NCBI RefSeq assembly: GCF_947492535.1
Contig: NZ_CANLNH010000005.1
Coordinates: forward strand, 274,009 to 338,008
Direction of reading: 5' to 3'
DNA from: an uncultured Dokdonia sp.
GTDB lineage: Bacteria > Bacteroidota > Bacteroidia > Flavobacteriales > Flavobacteriaceae
Length of the DNA: 64,000 bases
The position numbers and the translations under genes are program-made. Positions 1 to 9,610 of the stretch are shown piece by piece; within the stretch, counting starts at the first letter, position 1; the number at the start of each line of letters is the position of its first letter. The notes under the pieces were generated by a model. It did not search any database, had not been told where the DNA came from, and saw only the letters and a program-made list of their open reading frames with translations.

Positions 1-516
1 CAAACGGTGATGCTTGCAGCTTCCTATTTTGGAGCAGAAGAATTAGATTGGGGAACTACAGATAAAACACTAGGGCTTATTATTAGTATTTTACTCATTC
101 AATTAGTAGCCGTATTAGGCGCATTTTTAACCTCAAAATTATCTGCACGGATAGGAAACGTCAAAGCATTGATTGTGATTAATATTATTTGGATTGCCAT
201 ATGTGCTTGGGCATTCTTTGTCTACACACCTATACAATTTTATGTGACAGCGGGTGTTGTTGGATTGGTCATGGGTGGTGTACAAGCACTTTCAAGATCT
301 ACCTATGCTAAATTTCTGCCAGTAACAGATGATACGACTTCTTATTTTAGTTTTTATGACGTATCAGAAAAAATAGGAATTGTCTTTGGAATGCTTATGT
401 TTTTAGCAATGCAAGAACTTACAGGAAGTATGCGCTATTCTATTATCTTTTTAATTGTATTCTTTGGCGTGGGTGTATTATTATTAAAACGAGTCCCTAA
501 GGAAGAAAAAAAGTAA
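1..516 (+). CDS. MFS transporter, UMF1/Atg22-like permease, C-terminal part
   Basis: The reading frame is open from base 1, so this is the 3' part of a gene that begins outside the window; the GTG at base 7 is not taken as its start. The visible part of about 171 residues has four to five hydrophobic membrane segments. It carries the stretch GGVQALSRSTYAKFLP followed by TTSYFSFYD, which is typical of the UMF1 branch of the major facilitator superfamily, and ends in a basic tail. The substrate is unknown. A perfect 16-bp palindrome lies 16 bases after the stop codon. Family call is confident; function is only inferred. Confidence 0.85.
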   Translation, partial: QTVMLAASYFGAEELDWGTTDKTLGLIISILLIQLVAVLGAFLTSKLSARIGNVKALIVINIIWIAICAWAFFVYTPIQFYVTAGVVGLVMGGVQALSRSTYAKFLPVTDDTTSYFSFYDVSEKIGIVFGMLMFLAMQELTGSMRYSIIFLIVFFGVGVLLLKRVPKEEKK

Positions 517-531
517 TGTTTTTTCAGTGTA

Positions 532-547
532 CGCTTTCGCGAAAGCG
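532..547. repeat. CGCTTTCGCGAAAGCG palindrome, copy 1
   Basis: Perfect 16-bp palindrome just after the stop of the MFS gene. It extends outward as an imperfect palindrome (GTACGC...GCGTATAC). It is the first of eight perfect intergenic copies in the window. It has no T-run, so it is not a standard terminator, although it could form a hairpin in RNA. Confidence 0.9.
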
Positions 548-607
548 TATACAAAGAATCACCTAATATTATAGTATTTTAATAAAAATAGAGTAGAATA
601 TTTTACT

Positions 608-615
608 TATGTTTG
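608..615 (+). promoter_or_regulatory. -7 promoter box TATGTTTG
   Basis: Matches the Bacteroidota -7 consensus TAnnTTTG, 29 bases before the lipoprotein ATG at 645. The surrounding sequence is repeated almost base for base upstream of the paralog at 1684. This argues that the in-frame ATG at 609 lies in the promoter and is not the start codon. No clear -33 TTG is seen. Confidence 0.5.
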
Positions 616-644
616 CGTTTCCAAGTTTACAAAACTATACAAGA

Positions 645-1397
645 ATGAAAAAAATATCCTACTATCTTCCCTTTCTTTTATTATTTATGACTTTTGCCTT
701 TATTTCTTGTGATGATGAGCAATTAGAAGGTGAATTTTTCAGCACTCCAGATGGAAGTGATCCAGAAGTTTTTTGTCAAGAAACAGGACCTCTTGCTATC
801 GCGGAAGCACAACTAGCACTTTTAGGTTTAGATCCATCTGAAGCACAGGCAGGGTGTGATGCATTTATAGCAACTATTAATAGTTTTATAAATACATGTG
901 GTGATGAAGGAGGAGGATTACAATTATTATTAGATGAATTAGGTACTGATTGTAACCTTACGACTGATGGAGGTGACGGAGACGATGACGACGATGATGA
1001 TGATGATGGAACTATAGATCCGATTGTTGGTGAATGGGCCTTAGTCAGATCTGTTGATTTTTTTAATGATATGGAGAATGAATTTTTAGCTAATGATTGC
1101 TCCGAACAAAGCAGACAAATTTTTGAAGAAAATGGATCATATAGTTTTACAATGTATGATATTCCTAATAGTGAGTGTGTAGTTTTATCTTCAACAGATT
1201 CAGGCACATGGGCTAATATGAATGGTAATTATCAAGCAAATTATGATAATGAATGTATTGGAGTTGATTGTACCAATTCAGATGAACCTTCAAGTATTAT
1301 ACTTGTAAATCAAAATACGCTAAGAATTCAGTTTGACGGGGAAACAGTTGATGGCGAGTTAGTTGAGTTCTTTTTTAGAGAATACACTAGATTGTAA
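645..1397 (+). CDS. Lipoprotein with conserved Cys-rich module and lipocalin-like C-terminus
   Basis: A 250-residue secreted lipoprotein. MKKISYYLPF starts a signal peptide that ends in a lipobox at FISC, giving Cys21 as the probable lipidated residue. Residues about 21-115 form a module with several Cys (FCQETGP, AGCDAF, NTCGDEGG, TDCNL), nearly identical to the neighbour at 1684-2472. A run of Gly and Asp follows as a linker. A C-terminal domain beginning IVGEWALV resembles lipocalin-like proteins of this phylum. The start is set at 645 because the upstream ATG at 609 overlaps a shared promoter. Function unknown. The pair looks like a duplication followed by replacement of the C-terminal domain. 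Confidence 0.75.
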   Translation: MKKISYYLPFLLLFMTFAFISCDDEQLEGEFFSTPDGSDPEVFCQETGPLAIAEAQLALLGLDPSEAQAGCDAFIATINSFINTCGDEGGGLQLLLDELGTDCNLTTDGGDGDDDDDDDDDGTIDPIVGEWALVRSVDFFNDMENEFLANDCSEQSRQIFEENGSYSFTMYDIPNSECVVLSSTDSGTWANMNGNYQANYDNECIGVDCTNSDEPSSIILVNQNTLRIQFDGETVDGELVEFFFREYTRL

Positions 1398-1452
1398 TTG
1401 ATGACTTAGTTTATCGTAGAAATAAGTCGACAGCCTCTAAAATAAATAATTC

Positions 1453-1486
1453 AATCCAGTGAAGCTTGCTTTACTGGATTTTTTTA
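1453..1486 (+). terminator. Rho-independent terminator
   Basis: Inverted repeat AATCCAGT...ACTGGATT with a 12-base loop followed by six T. It lies 56 bases after the lipoprotein stop codon. Confidence 0.75.
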
Positions 1487-1647
1487 TTACCTATAAATTA
1501 GATGTTTCATAATCTTTTTACTAGTGTATTAGTAATTAAGAAATAGGTATAAATACGTTCGTACCTTTTATGAAATTAATAGTATTTATAAGATACTATC
1601 CTGACACTGTTAGTCTAGCATCTTTGATAAGAGTAGAATATTTTACT

Positions 1648-1655
1648 TAAGTTTG
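1648..1655 (+). promoter_or_regulatory. -7 promoter box TAAGTTTG
   Basis: TAnnTTTG box 28 bases before the second lipoprotein start, with TTTG at 1623-1626 as a possible -33 element (21-base spacer). The flanking sequence, including GAGTAGAATATTTTACTTA, matches that upstream of the first paralog, so the promoter was duplicated with the gene. Confidence 0.55.
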
Positions 1656-1683
1656 CGTTTGAAGTTTACAAATCTATATTAGA

Positions 1684-2472
1684 ATGAAAAAAATATCCTA
1701 CTATCTGCCTTTTATTTTATTAGTTACAGCATTAGCCTTCGTTTCATGTGATGATGAACAATTAGAAGGTGAATTCTTTAGTACACCTGACGGAAGTGAT
1801 CCAGAAGTGTTTTGTCAAGAAACAGGACCTCTTGCTATCGCAGAAGCGCAACTAGCACTTTTAGGTTTAGATCCATCTGAAGCACAAGCAGGATGTGATG
1901 CATTTATAGCAACTATTAATAGTTTTATAAATACATGTGGCGATGAAGGAGGTGCGTTACAAATGTTATTGGATGAACTAGGTACTGACTGCAATCTCGT
2001 AACAGGAGGAGATGATGATGATGACGGTGTGAATATTGTGGGTAGAACGTATTTATTAACCACTTTTACAACTACGTCTGAGTTAGATTTTAATGGAGAT
2101 GGAATTGCAACGACAGATCTTTTAGCAGAAACAGGATGTTTCCAAAATGAAACGATATTTTTTAATGATGAAACAAATGCCACTGCAATGTCTACTTCAT
2201 TTTTAAATATTGTAGTTGAAGAAGATTCCAATGGGAATTTGGTTCAGTTGTCTGAATGTATTGATCAAGTTGAGAATACAGAAACTGGTTATGTGCGAGA
2301 TGGTAATACTTTAAATTTTGATGATTTTGGAGAAGAAATTCCAGGTATAATATCAGGAAATCAAATTATATTCTCTTTTACCGATGCCTTTTTAGGAGAG
2401 TTTATTAATGATACTGGTGATGGTACGGTTGAAGTATCTGAAGATTTAGTTATTATTTACACTGCTCAGTAA
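1684..2472 (+). CDS. Paralogous lipoprotein sharing the N-terminal module
   Basis: A 262-residue lipoprotein with signal peptide and lipobox (FVSC, Cys22). Residues about 22-115 are almost identical to the preceding protein, including the Cys positions (FCQETGP, AGCDAF, NTCGDEGG, TDCNL). After a short Asp-rich linker the remaining ~135 residues are unrelated to the neighbour's C-terminus and contain a DFNGDG calcium-loop-like stretch. The gene has its own promoter and ends at a bidirectional terminator. Function unknown. The conserved module may be an anchoring or partner-binding domain that carries different C-terminal domains; this is inference. Confidence 0.75.
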   Translation: MKKISYYLPFILLVTALAFVSCDDEQLEGEFFSTPDGSDPEVFCQETGPLAIAEAQLALLGLDPSEAQAGCDAFIATINSFINTCGDEGGALQMLLDELGTDCNLVTGGDDDDDGVNIVGRTYLLTTFTTTSELDFNGDGIATTDLLAETGCFQNETIFFNDETNATAMSTSFLNIVVEEDSNGNLVQLSECIDQVENTETGYVRDGNTLNFDDFGEEIPGIISGNQIIFSFTDAFLGEFINDTGDGTVEVSEDLVIIYTAQ

Positions 2473-2491
2473 AATTAAATATATATAAAGT

Positions 2492-2522
2492 AAAAAAACC
2501 TCGCATTGCGAGGTTTTTTTTA
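2492..2522. terminator. Bidirectional terminator
   Basis: Hairpin AACCTCGC-ATT-GCGAGGTT with A-run before and T-run after, placed between two convergent genes, so it can end transcription from both sides. Confidence 0.85.
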
Positions 2523-2538
2523 TGTGTATATCATGTTC

Positions 2539-3258
2539 TTAGTGCATTGAGATTTTACCAGAACCAGAAACCTTTGTATCCTGCTTATCTGGATTACCGT
2601 AATATTCAACATCTCCAGAACCACTTACACGTGCTTTGATGCTTTTACTACAATATACTGCAACGTCTCCAGAACCTGCAACACTTACATACGCATTATC
2701 TGCTTTTAAATCTTTTGCGTGTACTTCTCCAGAACCAGCAACACTAGCTTCTATATCTCTACTATTACCTTTTAATGTAAGATCACCAGAACCTGCTACA
2801 CTTGCATCTATAGAATCTACGTCTAGTTGTAATATAAGATCACCAGAACCTGCTACGGATGTTTTAAAATTGGTAGCCTTGATCACATCTTTCGTCCAGA
2901 CATCTCCAGATCCAGCAAGAGTTACTTCATTTAAATCCTGAAAAGGAACCGTGATTTTGATCTTTTTTGAAGAACGTATGTTTTTGTTGTTTTCTACTTT
3001 AATTTTAAGTGCATTTCCTCGTACTTCAGTAACAATATATTCTAATAGATTGCTATCTCCTTCAATAGTGATCGTACCTTCTGTACCCGCGACAAGTTCT
3101 ACGTTAAATGATCCTCCTACGTTTACTTCGTCATAGGTTCCTACAGAACGAGTAATTGTTGTAATGTTACCATTTCCTTTAACTCCTTTGCCCCACCATT
3201 GCGCTTGTACTTGAATAGCTGATACTAGAATAAGACAGATTGTGATTACTTTTTTCAT
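2539..3258 (-). CDS. Secreted DUF2807/GIN-domain protein (putative head domain)
   Basis: A 239-residue exported protein with a signal peptide (residues 1-19, ending VQAQ). The rest is a beta-rich repeat domain of the DUF2807 (GIN, putative auto-transporter adhesin head) type. It shows at least six evenly spaced VAGSGD or VSGSGD motifs from about residue 115 to the end, as expected of a right-handed beta-helix. It is the last gene of a four-gene minus-strand unit with an ECF sigma factor, an anti-sigma-like membrane protein and a DUF4097-like protein. This arrangement is common in Flavobacteriaceae and suggests an envelope-stress or surface role. Exact function unknown. Confidence 0.8.
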   Translation of the reverse strand: MKKVITICLILVSAIQVQAQWWGKGVKGNGNITTITRSVGTYDEVNVGGSFNVELVAGTEGTITIEGDSNLLEYIVTEVRGNALKIKVENNKNIRSSKKIKITVPFQDLNEVTLAGSGDVWTKDVIKATNFKTSVAGSGDLILQLDVDSIDASVAGSGDLTLKGNSRDIEASVAGSGEVHAKDLKADNAYVSVAGSGDVAVYCSKSIKARVSGSGDVEYYGNPDKQDTKVSGSGKISMH

Positions 3259-3280
3259 AATGTTTGATTTTTAGATTGAT

Positions 3281-4366
3281 TTATATTTTAGTGAATGTTA
3301 CGCCTCCGTATTCAGAGTTGATGTTTATGTTATTTTGACTATTTGCATTACCATGATATCCTTCGTAGTATTTATCTGAAGACTCAATACGTTTTTTGGT
3401 AAACTCTAGATCATCTTTACCACCAAGTCCCGCATACTCTAAAGAGATATTAAATGTAAAATTATATTGACTGTTATATCCTAATTTGATTCCTGTATAG
3501 TCACTTTGAATGATGACATCACCTGCAGAAGCACTTAGCTCATTAATTCGTACAGAGCCGTAGTTTGTATTCAAGTTTACATCTCCTTGTACCGTTTCAA
3601 ATGTGGTCGTTAAATGATCCCCTCTTCCCATCAGATTACCAATAGTATCTATTTGTAATTTTCCAAACTCACATGCATAGTTGAGATTTTCAATAACTCC
3701 AAATACACTTGTAGTATGTTCTGCATTAAGTTCTATAGTACCTGATTTTTCTATATTAAAACTGGAGTGTTTTGTTTTAATTCGACCACTTTTTATATAT
3801 TCTATAGTTGAATTACCAACATAATCAAGTGCTAAACTATTATTATCTGCTAATAGTTCTCCCAATGAAAGATTCCCATGTTTACAATTTATTTTAGTTA
3901 CTCCATTAGTCTTGTTTATATAAATATTCCCAAATTCATTATCAATATCAAGATCGTTCGTTACAGGAACTTTTACCTCATAACGTATTTCCATATTGAC
4001 ATTGCTACTTTTCCAGCTTTTCCACCAAGAACGTCCTCCTTCTTTATTAAACTTTGTAACAGCGCTTACAAGACCATCACTTCCATCAAATTCTACATCA
4101 ATTTCATCTAGCTTTTCTTGAACTCTTTCTTCATTATTACCATTTGTTTTAATAAAAACTTCAATAACGGTTCTGTTTTCATCCCAAGAGATAATATTTA
4201 CATTCCCATAACTATTGTCTATTTTAAGACGTGCATCTGGGTTTACAGTAAATTCTTTTTTAACTTTCTTCTCTTTGGTGTAGCGTCCTTTAAAACCATT
4301 GTATGCAAAGGCAACCGTAGGTATAGAGATTAAAATAAATAATAATGTGTAGATTTTTGTTTTCAT
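3281..4366 (-). CDS. Exported DUF4097-like adhesin-family protein
   Basis: A 361-residue protein with a signal peptide (MKTKIYTLLFILISIPTVAF). Low-complexity beta-rich sequence follows, with repeated patterns such as SYGNVNI, EFGNIYI, NYGSVRI and EYGGVTF. These are typical of the DUF4097/DUF2807 beta-helix families. It lies between the anti-sigma-like gene and the GIN-domain gene, with gaps of 22-23 bases, so it is probably co-transcribed. Role unknown; likely periplasmic or surface. Confidence 0.7.
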   Translation of the reverse strand: MKTKIYTLLFILISIPTVAFAYNGFKGRYTKEKKVKKEFTVNPDARLKIDNSYGNVNIISWDENRTVIEVFIKTNGNNEERVQEKLDEIDVEFDGSDGLVSAVTKFNKEGGRSWWKSWKSSNVNMEIRYEVKVPVTNDLDIDNEFGNIYINKTNGVTKINCKHGNLSLGELLADNNSLALDYVGNSTIEYIKSGRIKTKHSSFNIEKSGTIELNAEHTTSVFGVIENLNYACEFGKLQIDTIGNLMGRGDHLTTTFETVQGDVNLNTNYGSVRINELSASAGDVIIQSDYTGIKLGYNSQYNFTFNISLEYAGLGGKDDLEFTKKRIESSDKYYEGYHGNANSQNNININSEYGGVTFTKI

Positions 4367-4389
4367 AGTATGTGTATGATTAAGGCTTC

Positions 4390-4941
4390 TTATAAGGTAG
4401 AAGCTTTTAATTCATTTAAATTTTTAATAGCGTCTATATGTTCTAGTACTTGCTGTAAAAGATCGATTCGGTTTTGGAAATTACTAATCATTGCATAGAT
4501 TACTCTTTTGTCTTGACCGCTTTCTGCAAGATCACTTTTTAAGTTGTCGTAATCTGCTTCTAGTGTTGCAAGTCTTTTTTTAGCATCATCTATAACGGCT
4601 TGTGTCTCTGGAGTTGCTTGCTCATTAATTTCAAACAATTCTTTTTCTATGGTCTGCGTAAAGAATTGCTGTGTTTGTTCCATTTCTGGAGATACATCGG
4701 CAAGTTCTCTTACATCAGTATCTACATTTCGCGAAAGCGTAATCATAAACACTAAAGCAATACTTGCAGCAACCGCTAGTGGTTTCCACCAGTTAAGTTT
4801 ACGTACAGGTTTTTCTTGTACAGGCTGTATACTCTGTAACTTTTCTAAAAATCGAGATTGATGGTCAGTGCTTGGTTCTGCAGCACTAAGCTGACCTTCT
4901 AATCGATCAAATAGTTGTTCTATATCGTCCTTCTTCATCAT
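4390..4941 (-). CDS. Membrane-bound anti-sigma-like protein
   Basis: A 183-residue protein with an acidic cytoplasmic N-terminus (residues 1-48), one membrane segment at about 49-66 (WWKPLAVAASIALVFMITL) and a C-terminal coiled-coil-like region (ATLEADYDNLKSDL). It overlaps the end of the sigma factor gene by 35 bases, which implies translational coupling and supports an anti-sigma role. The codons after the membrane segment (TLSR) contain TTTCGCGAAAGCG, 13 bases of the palindrome found elsewhere between genes. No known anti-sigma domain is strongly recognisable, so the role rests on position and topology. Confidence 0.7.
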   Translation of the reverse strand: MMKKDDIEQLFDRLEGQLSAAEPSTDHQSRFLEKLQSIQPVQEKPVRKLNWWKPLAVAASIALVFMITLSRNVDTDVRELADVSPEMEQTQQFFTQTIEKELFEINEQATPETQAVIDDAKKRLATLEADYDNLKSDLAESGQDKRVIYAMISNFQNRIDLLQQVLEHIDAIKNLNELKASTL

Positions 4942-5485
4942 TTTTTAATAATTTTCGTAAACTATCTTTTGCTCTAGAAACCACGGTTCTACAATTAGCA
5001 TAGCTTACATTTAATATCGTACTCATCTCTTCATAATCATATCCTTCGATGAGGTGTAGAGATAATGCTTGTCTATAATTATCTTTAAGATGACTCATTG
5101 CTTTCACTACTTGTTGTGCTTTGACAGTACTTAAATCTGTTTCGGCAATACCGTCTGCATCATCTTCAATACGGTATAAGTGATCTTCTAATGGTGTTTC
5201 ATCTAGTCGCTTTGAACGCTGGTAACTATTTAAGCTTTTATTCACTACGATTCGTTTTAACCAACTTCCAAAGGAAGCATCTCCTTTAAAGCTATCTAAC
5301 TTTGTAAATGCATTGAGAAATGCTTCTTGCATGACATCTTCTGCTTCGGCGGTATCTTTTACAATATGCAATGCTGTATTGTACATCGCTTTGTAGTAGC
5401 GGTTATACACTTCTAGCTGTGCAGGTTGTTCTCCACGTTTACACATGGGTAGGAGATCATTAATATCGCGATTGGTTAGTGTCAC
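4907..5485 (-). CDS. RNA polymerase sigma factor, ECF type
   Basis: A 192-residue sigma-70-family protein. Region 2 spans about residues 25-95 (YNRYYKAMYNTALHIV, EDVMQEAFLNAF, FGSWLKRIVVN) and region 4 about 130-185, with a helix-turn-helix (YEEMSTILNVSYANCRTVVSRAK). The start is GTG at 5485; Met14 is an alternative but would trim the start of region 2. It heads a four-gene unit ending in two adhesin-like exported proteins. It probably directs its own operon in response to envelope signals relayed by the overlapping anti-sigma-like gene; the signal is unknown. Confidence 0.88.
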   Translation of the reverse strand: MTLTNRDINDLLPMCKRGEQPAQLEVYNRYYKAMYNTALHIVKDTAEAEDVMQEAFLNAFTKLDSFKGDASFGSWLKRIVVNKSLNSYQRSKRLDETPLEDHLYRIEDDADGIAETDLSTVKAQQVVKAMSHLKDNYRQALSLHLIEGYDYEEMSTILNVSYANCRTVVSRAKDSLRKLLKNDEEGRYRTTI

Positions 5486-5697
5486 TTTATGGTTTTGGTT
5501 ATTTCTGTTATAAAGATGTGTTCTTTTTTAGTTTGTTACACTTTCGTGAAAAAATATTTGAAACAAATTGTAATTAGGGCACTTTAAAGATAATGAAGCT
5601 ACTGTTTTTAAAGGTGTTGCCTGCATTTTTTCTTTTTATATTTTATAAATTACATAAAAGATTCTTAGTAAGAATACGATATTGATGCAGGTGAGTT

Positions 5698-5713
5698 CGC
5701 TTTCGCGAAAGCG
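5698..5713. repeat. CGCTTTCGCGAAAGCG palindrome, copy 2 (in 5486-5906 gap)
   Basis: Perfect palindrome in the 421-base divergent gap between the sigma factor gene and lon. Apart from this repeat the gap is AT-rich and must hold promoters for both genes. No clean TAnnTTTG box and no RNA gene were recognised. Confidence 0.85.
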
Positions 5714-5906
5714 GAAAAAAGAATATTGAAAAGAATAAAAACATCTTTTTAAATTCGCACAAACTGGCACAACAATTGACTTCTATATAGAGAAGATAGT
5801 GTATATATGTAGGTTTATATATACATTCCTTTTAATACGTTAGTAATTAATTGATAAATGAAACGTCTACTGAAACAAAAATGTGACATTATGACGTATA
5901 TATAAT

Positions 5907-8357
5907 ATGGCAAAACCAAAATTTACAACGCTTGACAGATTGTCATTGCAAGATATAGATGGAGATGCGGAGTTAATCCCCTTAATGACTCCAGAAGATG
6001 AAGAAGCGATTAATAAAGAAGAACTTCCTGTGAGTATTCCTATTTTACCTTTACGTAATATGGTATTATTTCCAGGTGTTGTGATTCCTATTTCTGCTGG
6101 AAGAGATACCTCTATTAAACTTATAGATGAGGCTAATAAAGGAGGAAAAATCGTAGGTGTCGTTGCTCAAAAAGATGAGGAGGTAGAAAACCCTACGGCA
6201 GACGATATTCATAAAGTAGGTGTGGTGGCACGTATTTTACGTGTACTTAAAATGCCTGATGGTAATGTTACGGTAATCATTCAAGGAAAGAAACGTTTTG
6301 AAATCACAGAAGTGACTTCAGAAAAACCATATATGATGGCGCGTATTGCTGAATATCCAGAAAAACGCCCAGCAAAAAATAATAAAGAATTTAAGGCAGC
6401 GATAGATTCTATACGGGACTTATCGTTACAAATTATTCAGGATTCTCCTAATATTCCTTCGGAAGCTTCTTTTGCGATTAAAAATATTGAGAGTAATTCC
6501 TTTTTGATCAACTTTGTAAGTTCTAATATGAACCTTACAGTTTCTGAAAAGCAGCAGTTGTTGGAAGTAAATGATCTTCATAAACGTGCTTTAGAAACGT
6601 TGACATTTATGGATTTAGAGCGTCAAAAGCTAGAACTCAAAAATGATATCCAGAGTAAGGTGCAAAGTGATATGAGTCAGCAGCAACGTGAGTATTTCTT
6701 ACATCAACAAATGAAGACCATTCAAGAAGAATTGGGTGGCGTATCATCTGAAGATGAGATTGAAGAAATGCGTATGCGTTCTAAAAACAAGAAATGGGAC
6801 GAAAAAGTAGCAAGGCACTTTAAGAAGGAACTTGCGAAGATGCAACGCATGAATCCGCAAGTTGCAGAATACAGTATACAGCGTAATTATCTAGATTTAT
6901 TTTTAGACTTACCATGGAATGAGTTTAGTACAGATAAGTTTGATTTAAAACGTGCTAAGAAAATATTAGACCGTGATCATTATGGTCTTGATGATGTAAA
7001 ACGTCGTATTATAGAATACCTAGCGGTATTGAAACTTCGTAACGATATGAAGTCTCCTATCTTATGTTTATACGGACCTCCAGGTGTTGGTAAAACCTCT
7101 CTTGGTAAATCGATAGCAGAGGCATTAGGAAGAGAGTATGTACGTATGAGTTTAGGAGGATTGCGTGATGAAGCAGAGATACGCGGACATCGTAAAACCT
7201 ATATCGGAGCGATGCCAGGTCGTATCATCCAAAGTCTTAAAAAAGCAGGAACAAGCAATCCTGTTTTTGTACTTGACGAAATAGATAAACTTAGCGCAGG
7301 AAACCAAGGAGATCCTTCTTCTGCGTTGTTGGAAGTCTTAGACCCAGAACAGAATAGTGAATTCTATGATAACTTCTTAGAAATGGGATTTGATCTTTCT
7401 AAAGTGATGTTTATCGCTACATCAAATAGCTTGAATACGATTCAGCCAGCATTACGTGATCGTATGGAGATTATTAATGTGACTGGATATACGATAGAAG
7501 AAAAAGTAGAGATAGGAAAACGTCATTTATTGCCAAAGCAATTAGGAGAGCATGGAATGAATGATACTCAGCTTAAGATTGCAAAACCACAACTAGAAAA
7601 AATTGTGGAAGGATATACACGGGAATCTGGAGTACGTGGCCTTGAAAAACAAATCGCAAAAATGGTACGCTATGGTGCAAAAAATATAGCCATGGAAGAA
7701 GATTATAATGTCAAAGTAAACAACGATGATATTATTGAAGTACTTGGATCACCTCGCTTAGAACGTGGTAAATATGAAAATAATGATGTGGCTGGTGTAG
7801 TCACAGGACTTGCTTGGACACGCGTAGGGGGTGATATCTTATTTATAGAGTCGGCATTATCTAAAGGAAAAGGATTGCTGACTATTACTGGAAACCTTGG
7901 GAAGGTAATGAAAGAGAGTGCTACTATTGCAATGGAGTATATCAAGGCTAATGCAGAAATGCTTGGATTAAAACCAGAGGTATTAGACTCATATAATGTG
8001 CATATTCATGTACCTGAAGGAGCAACTCCTAAAGATGGACCTAGTGCAGGAATTACTATGTTAACGTCATTAGTGTCTTTATACACACAGCGTAAAGTGA
8101 AGAAGAGCATCGCTATGACAGGAGAGATTACATTACGAGGAAAAGTATTACCTGTAGGAGGAATTAAAGAGAAAATCCTAGCGGCAAAACGTGCTAAAAT
8201 TAAAGAGATCTTATTGTGCGAGCAAAATAGAAGAGACATTGAAGAAATTAAAGAAGAATACCTCAAAGGACTTACATTTCATTATGTAAAAGATATGAGC
8301 GAAGTCTTAGAATTAGCACTCACAAAACAAAAAGTAAAGAATGCTAAAAAGCTATAA
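5907..8357 (+). CDS. lon: ATP-dependent protease La (Lon)
   Basis: An 816-residue LonA-type protease that unfolds and degrades damaged and regulatory proteins in the cytoplasm. The N-terminal substrate-binding domain begins near residue 40 ([16 protein letters not shown]). An AAA+ module carries Walker A at 390-397 (GPPGVGKT) and Walker B with Asp457-Glu458. The C-terminal serine-lysine protease domain has Ser713 in KDGPSAG and Lys756 in GGIKEK, with the 43-residue spacing seen in E. coli Lon (679/722). Full length with all catalytic residues present. Single gene, divergent from the sigma operon; porQ follows 155 bases later. Confidence 0.98.
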   Translation: MAKPKFTTLDRLSLQDIDGDAELIPLMTPEDEEAINKEELPVSIPILPLRNMVLFPGVVIPISAGRDTSIKLIDEANKGGKIVGVVAQKDEEVENPTADDIHKVGVVARILRVLKMPDGNVTVIIQGKKRFEITEVTSEKPYMMARIAEYPEKRPAKNNKEFKAAIDSIRDLSLQIIQDSPNIPSEASFAIKNIESNSFLINFVSSNMNLTVSEKQQLLEVNDLHKRALETLTFMDLERQKLELKNDIQSKVQSDMSQQQREYFLHQQMKTIQEELGGVSSEDEIEEMRMRSKNKKWDEKVARHFKKELAKMQRMNPQVAEYSIQRNYLDLFLDLPWNEFSTDKFDLKRAKKILDRDHYGLDDVKRRIIEYLAVLKLRNDMKSPILCLYGPPGVGKTSLGKSIAEALGREYVRMSLGGLRDEAEIRGHRKTYIGAMPGRIIQSLKKAGTSNPVFVLDEIDKLSAGNQGDPSSALLEVLDPEQNSEFYDNFLEMGFDLSKVMFIATSNSLNTIQPALRDRMEIINVTGYTIEEKVEIGKRHLLPKQLGEHGMNDTQLKIAKPQLEKIVEGYTRESGVRGLEKQIAKMVRYGAKNIAMEEDYNVKVNNDDIIEVLGSPRLERGKYENNDVAGVVTGLAWTRVGGDILFIESALSKGKGLLTITGNLGKVMKESATIAMEYIKANAEMLGLKPEVLDSYNVHIHVPEGATPKDGPSAGITMLTSLVSLYTQRKVKKSIAMTGEITLRGKVLPVGGIKEKILAAKRAKIKEILLCEQNRRDIEEIKEEYLKGLTFHYVKDMSEVLELALTKQKVKNAKKL

Positions 8358-8512
8358 TTATTAATATACTTATAAATGTAAGGGCGAGAATATATTCTCG
8401 TCCTTTATATTTTACGCTCCTGTCAAAATATATTATACTTGTATGCGTTTTGAAATAGTACATTTTATAGTATTATAAATTCAAAGAGTGTATAAAGACT
8501 AGAATACATTGC

Positions 8513-9529
8513 ATGCAGAAATATATATTATTCGTAGTATTTTTAATATCCACCTTTTGTCATGCGCAGTTAGGGGGTCGTGCTACCTATCAATTTCTGA
8601 ATTTATCAACGTCACCTAGACAAGCAGCACTAGGAGGGAAGGTCATCACAAACTATGACTATGATCCTGATTCTGCGCTCTACAATCCCGCTACTATTAA
8701 TTACAGGATGGATAATCAACTGTCTGTAAATTATGTCAACTTTCTAGCAGATATTAATTATGGGACAGCGAGTTATGCTTATTTATGGGACAGACGTACT
8801 CAAGTAATTCATGCGGGTATTACCTATATTAATTACGGGACATTTGACGGAAGAGATGAAAACGGAAATCCAACAGGCGATTTTAGTGGAGGAGAAGCAG
8901 CTTTATCTTTTGGATATGCTGTAAATATTCCTCGTACAGATTTTCACATCGGTGCTAATGTGAAATTTATTACATCCAAATTAGAACAATTTACCTCTGT
9001 AGGGGTCGCAACAGATCTTGGATTTATTTATAATTATGAAAAATGGGATCTAAATATCGCTGCGGTTGTTCGTAATTTAGGAACGCAGATTACTCCGTAT
9101 GTAGATACTTTTGAAAAATTGCCACTAGAGATAGATGCAGGAATCTCTCAAATTGTACCTAATGTACCTATACGATGGCATCTTACTTTTGAAAACTTGC
9201 AATTGTGGAATATCGCTTTTGAAAATGAAGCAAGAGGTATTACAGACCTTGATGGAAATACCACAGGAGAAGAAATAGGTATCCTAGATAATGTTATTCG
9301 TCATACCATTGTAGGAGTTGAATTGTTCCCTCGAAGTGGCTTCAATATCCGATTAGGATATAACTTCAGACGTAGTGAAGAATTACGTATTATCAATCAG
9401 CGTAGCTTTGCGGGTATTAGTGCTGGTATCGGGATTAAGATCAATAAGATTCGTTTTAACTACGCCTATGCACGTTTTAATAGTGTAGCTTCAAGTAGCT
9501 TATTTGGGTTGAATATTGATTTGCAGTAA
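8513..9529 (+). CDS. porQ: Type IX secretion system protein PorQ
   Basis: A 338-residue outer-membrane beta-barrel protein with a signal peptide (residues 1-18). It has the diagnostic PorQ start GGRATYQFLNLSTSPRQAALGG and an N-terminal LYNPATIN motif like the PorV/PorP family. PorQ takes part in attaching T9SS cargo, together with the PorU/PorV/PorZ complex. The gene is followed by cmk, a pairing common in Bacteroidota. A T9SS cargo with a C-terminal sorting domain is encoded at 44792-45985 in this window. Full length. Confidence 0.93.
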   Translation: MQKYILFVVFLISTFCHAQLGGRATYQFLNLSTSPRQAALGGKVITNYDYDPDSALYNPATINYRMDNQLSVNYVNFLADINYGTASYAYLWDRRTQVIHAGITYINYGTFDGRDENGNPTGDFSGGEAALSFGYAVNIPRTDFHIGANVKFITSKLEQFTSVGVATDLGFIYNYEKWDLNIAAVVRNLGTQITPYVDTFEKLPLEIDAGISQIVPNVPIRWHLTFENLQLWNIAFENEARGITDLDGNTTGEEIGILDNVIRHTIVGVELFPRSGFNIRLGYNFRRSEELRIINQRSFAGISAGIGIKINKIRFNYAYARFNSVASSSLFGLNIDLQ

Positions 9530-9610
9530 AACATAGTTTTACAATAAAACTCCATATTATTTTATCCCTCCAGTTCTAATTTTTACTTTCGTAGTCTTAA
9601 TAACACTTTC

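Noticed and set aside
776..1207. Long reverse-strand open frame opposite the first lipoprotein (and its twin at 1815-2231)
   Set aside because: Both are antisense to the shared module of the two lipoproteins and only exist because the coding strand is conserved; the Ser-rich products mirror the Asp-rich linkers.
2636..2941. Regularly spaced CCAGAACC(T/A)GCNAC repeats that look like a CRISPR array
   Set aside because: They are codons of the VAGSGD repeats of the GIN-domain protein; unit lengths vary and there are no unique spacers.
5593..5685. 30-codon frame with a hydrophobic helix and basic tail upstream of lon
   Set aside because: No start context, no terminator and no recognisable family; too short to support.
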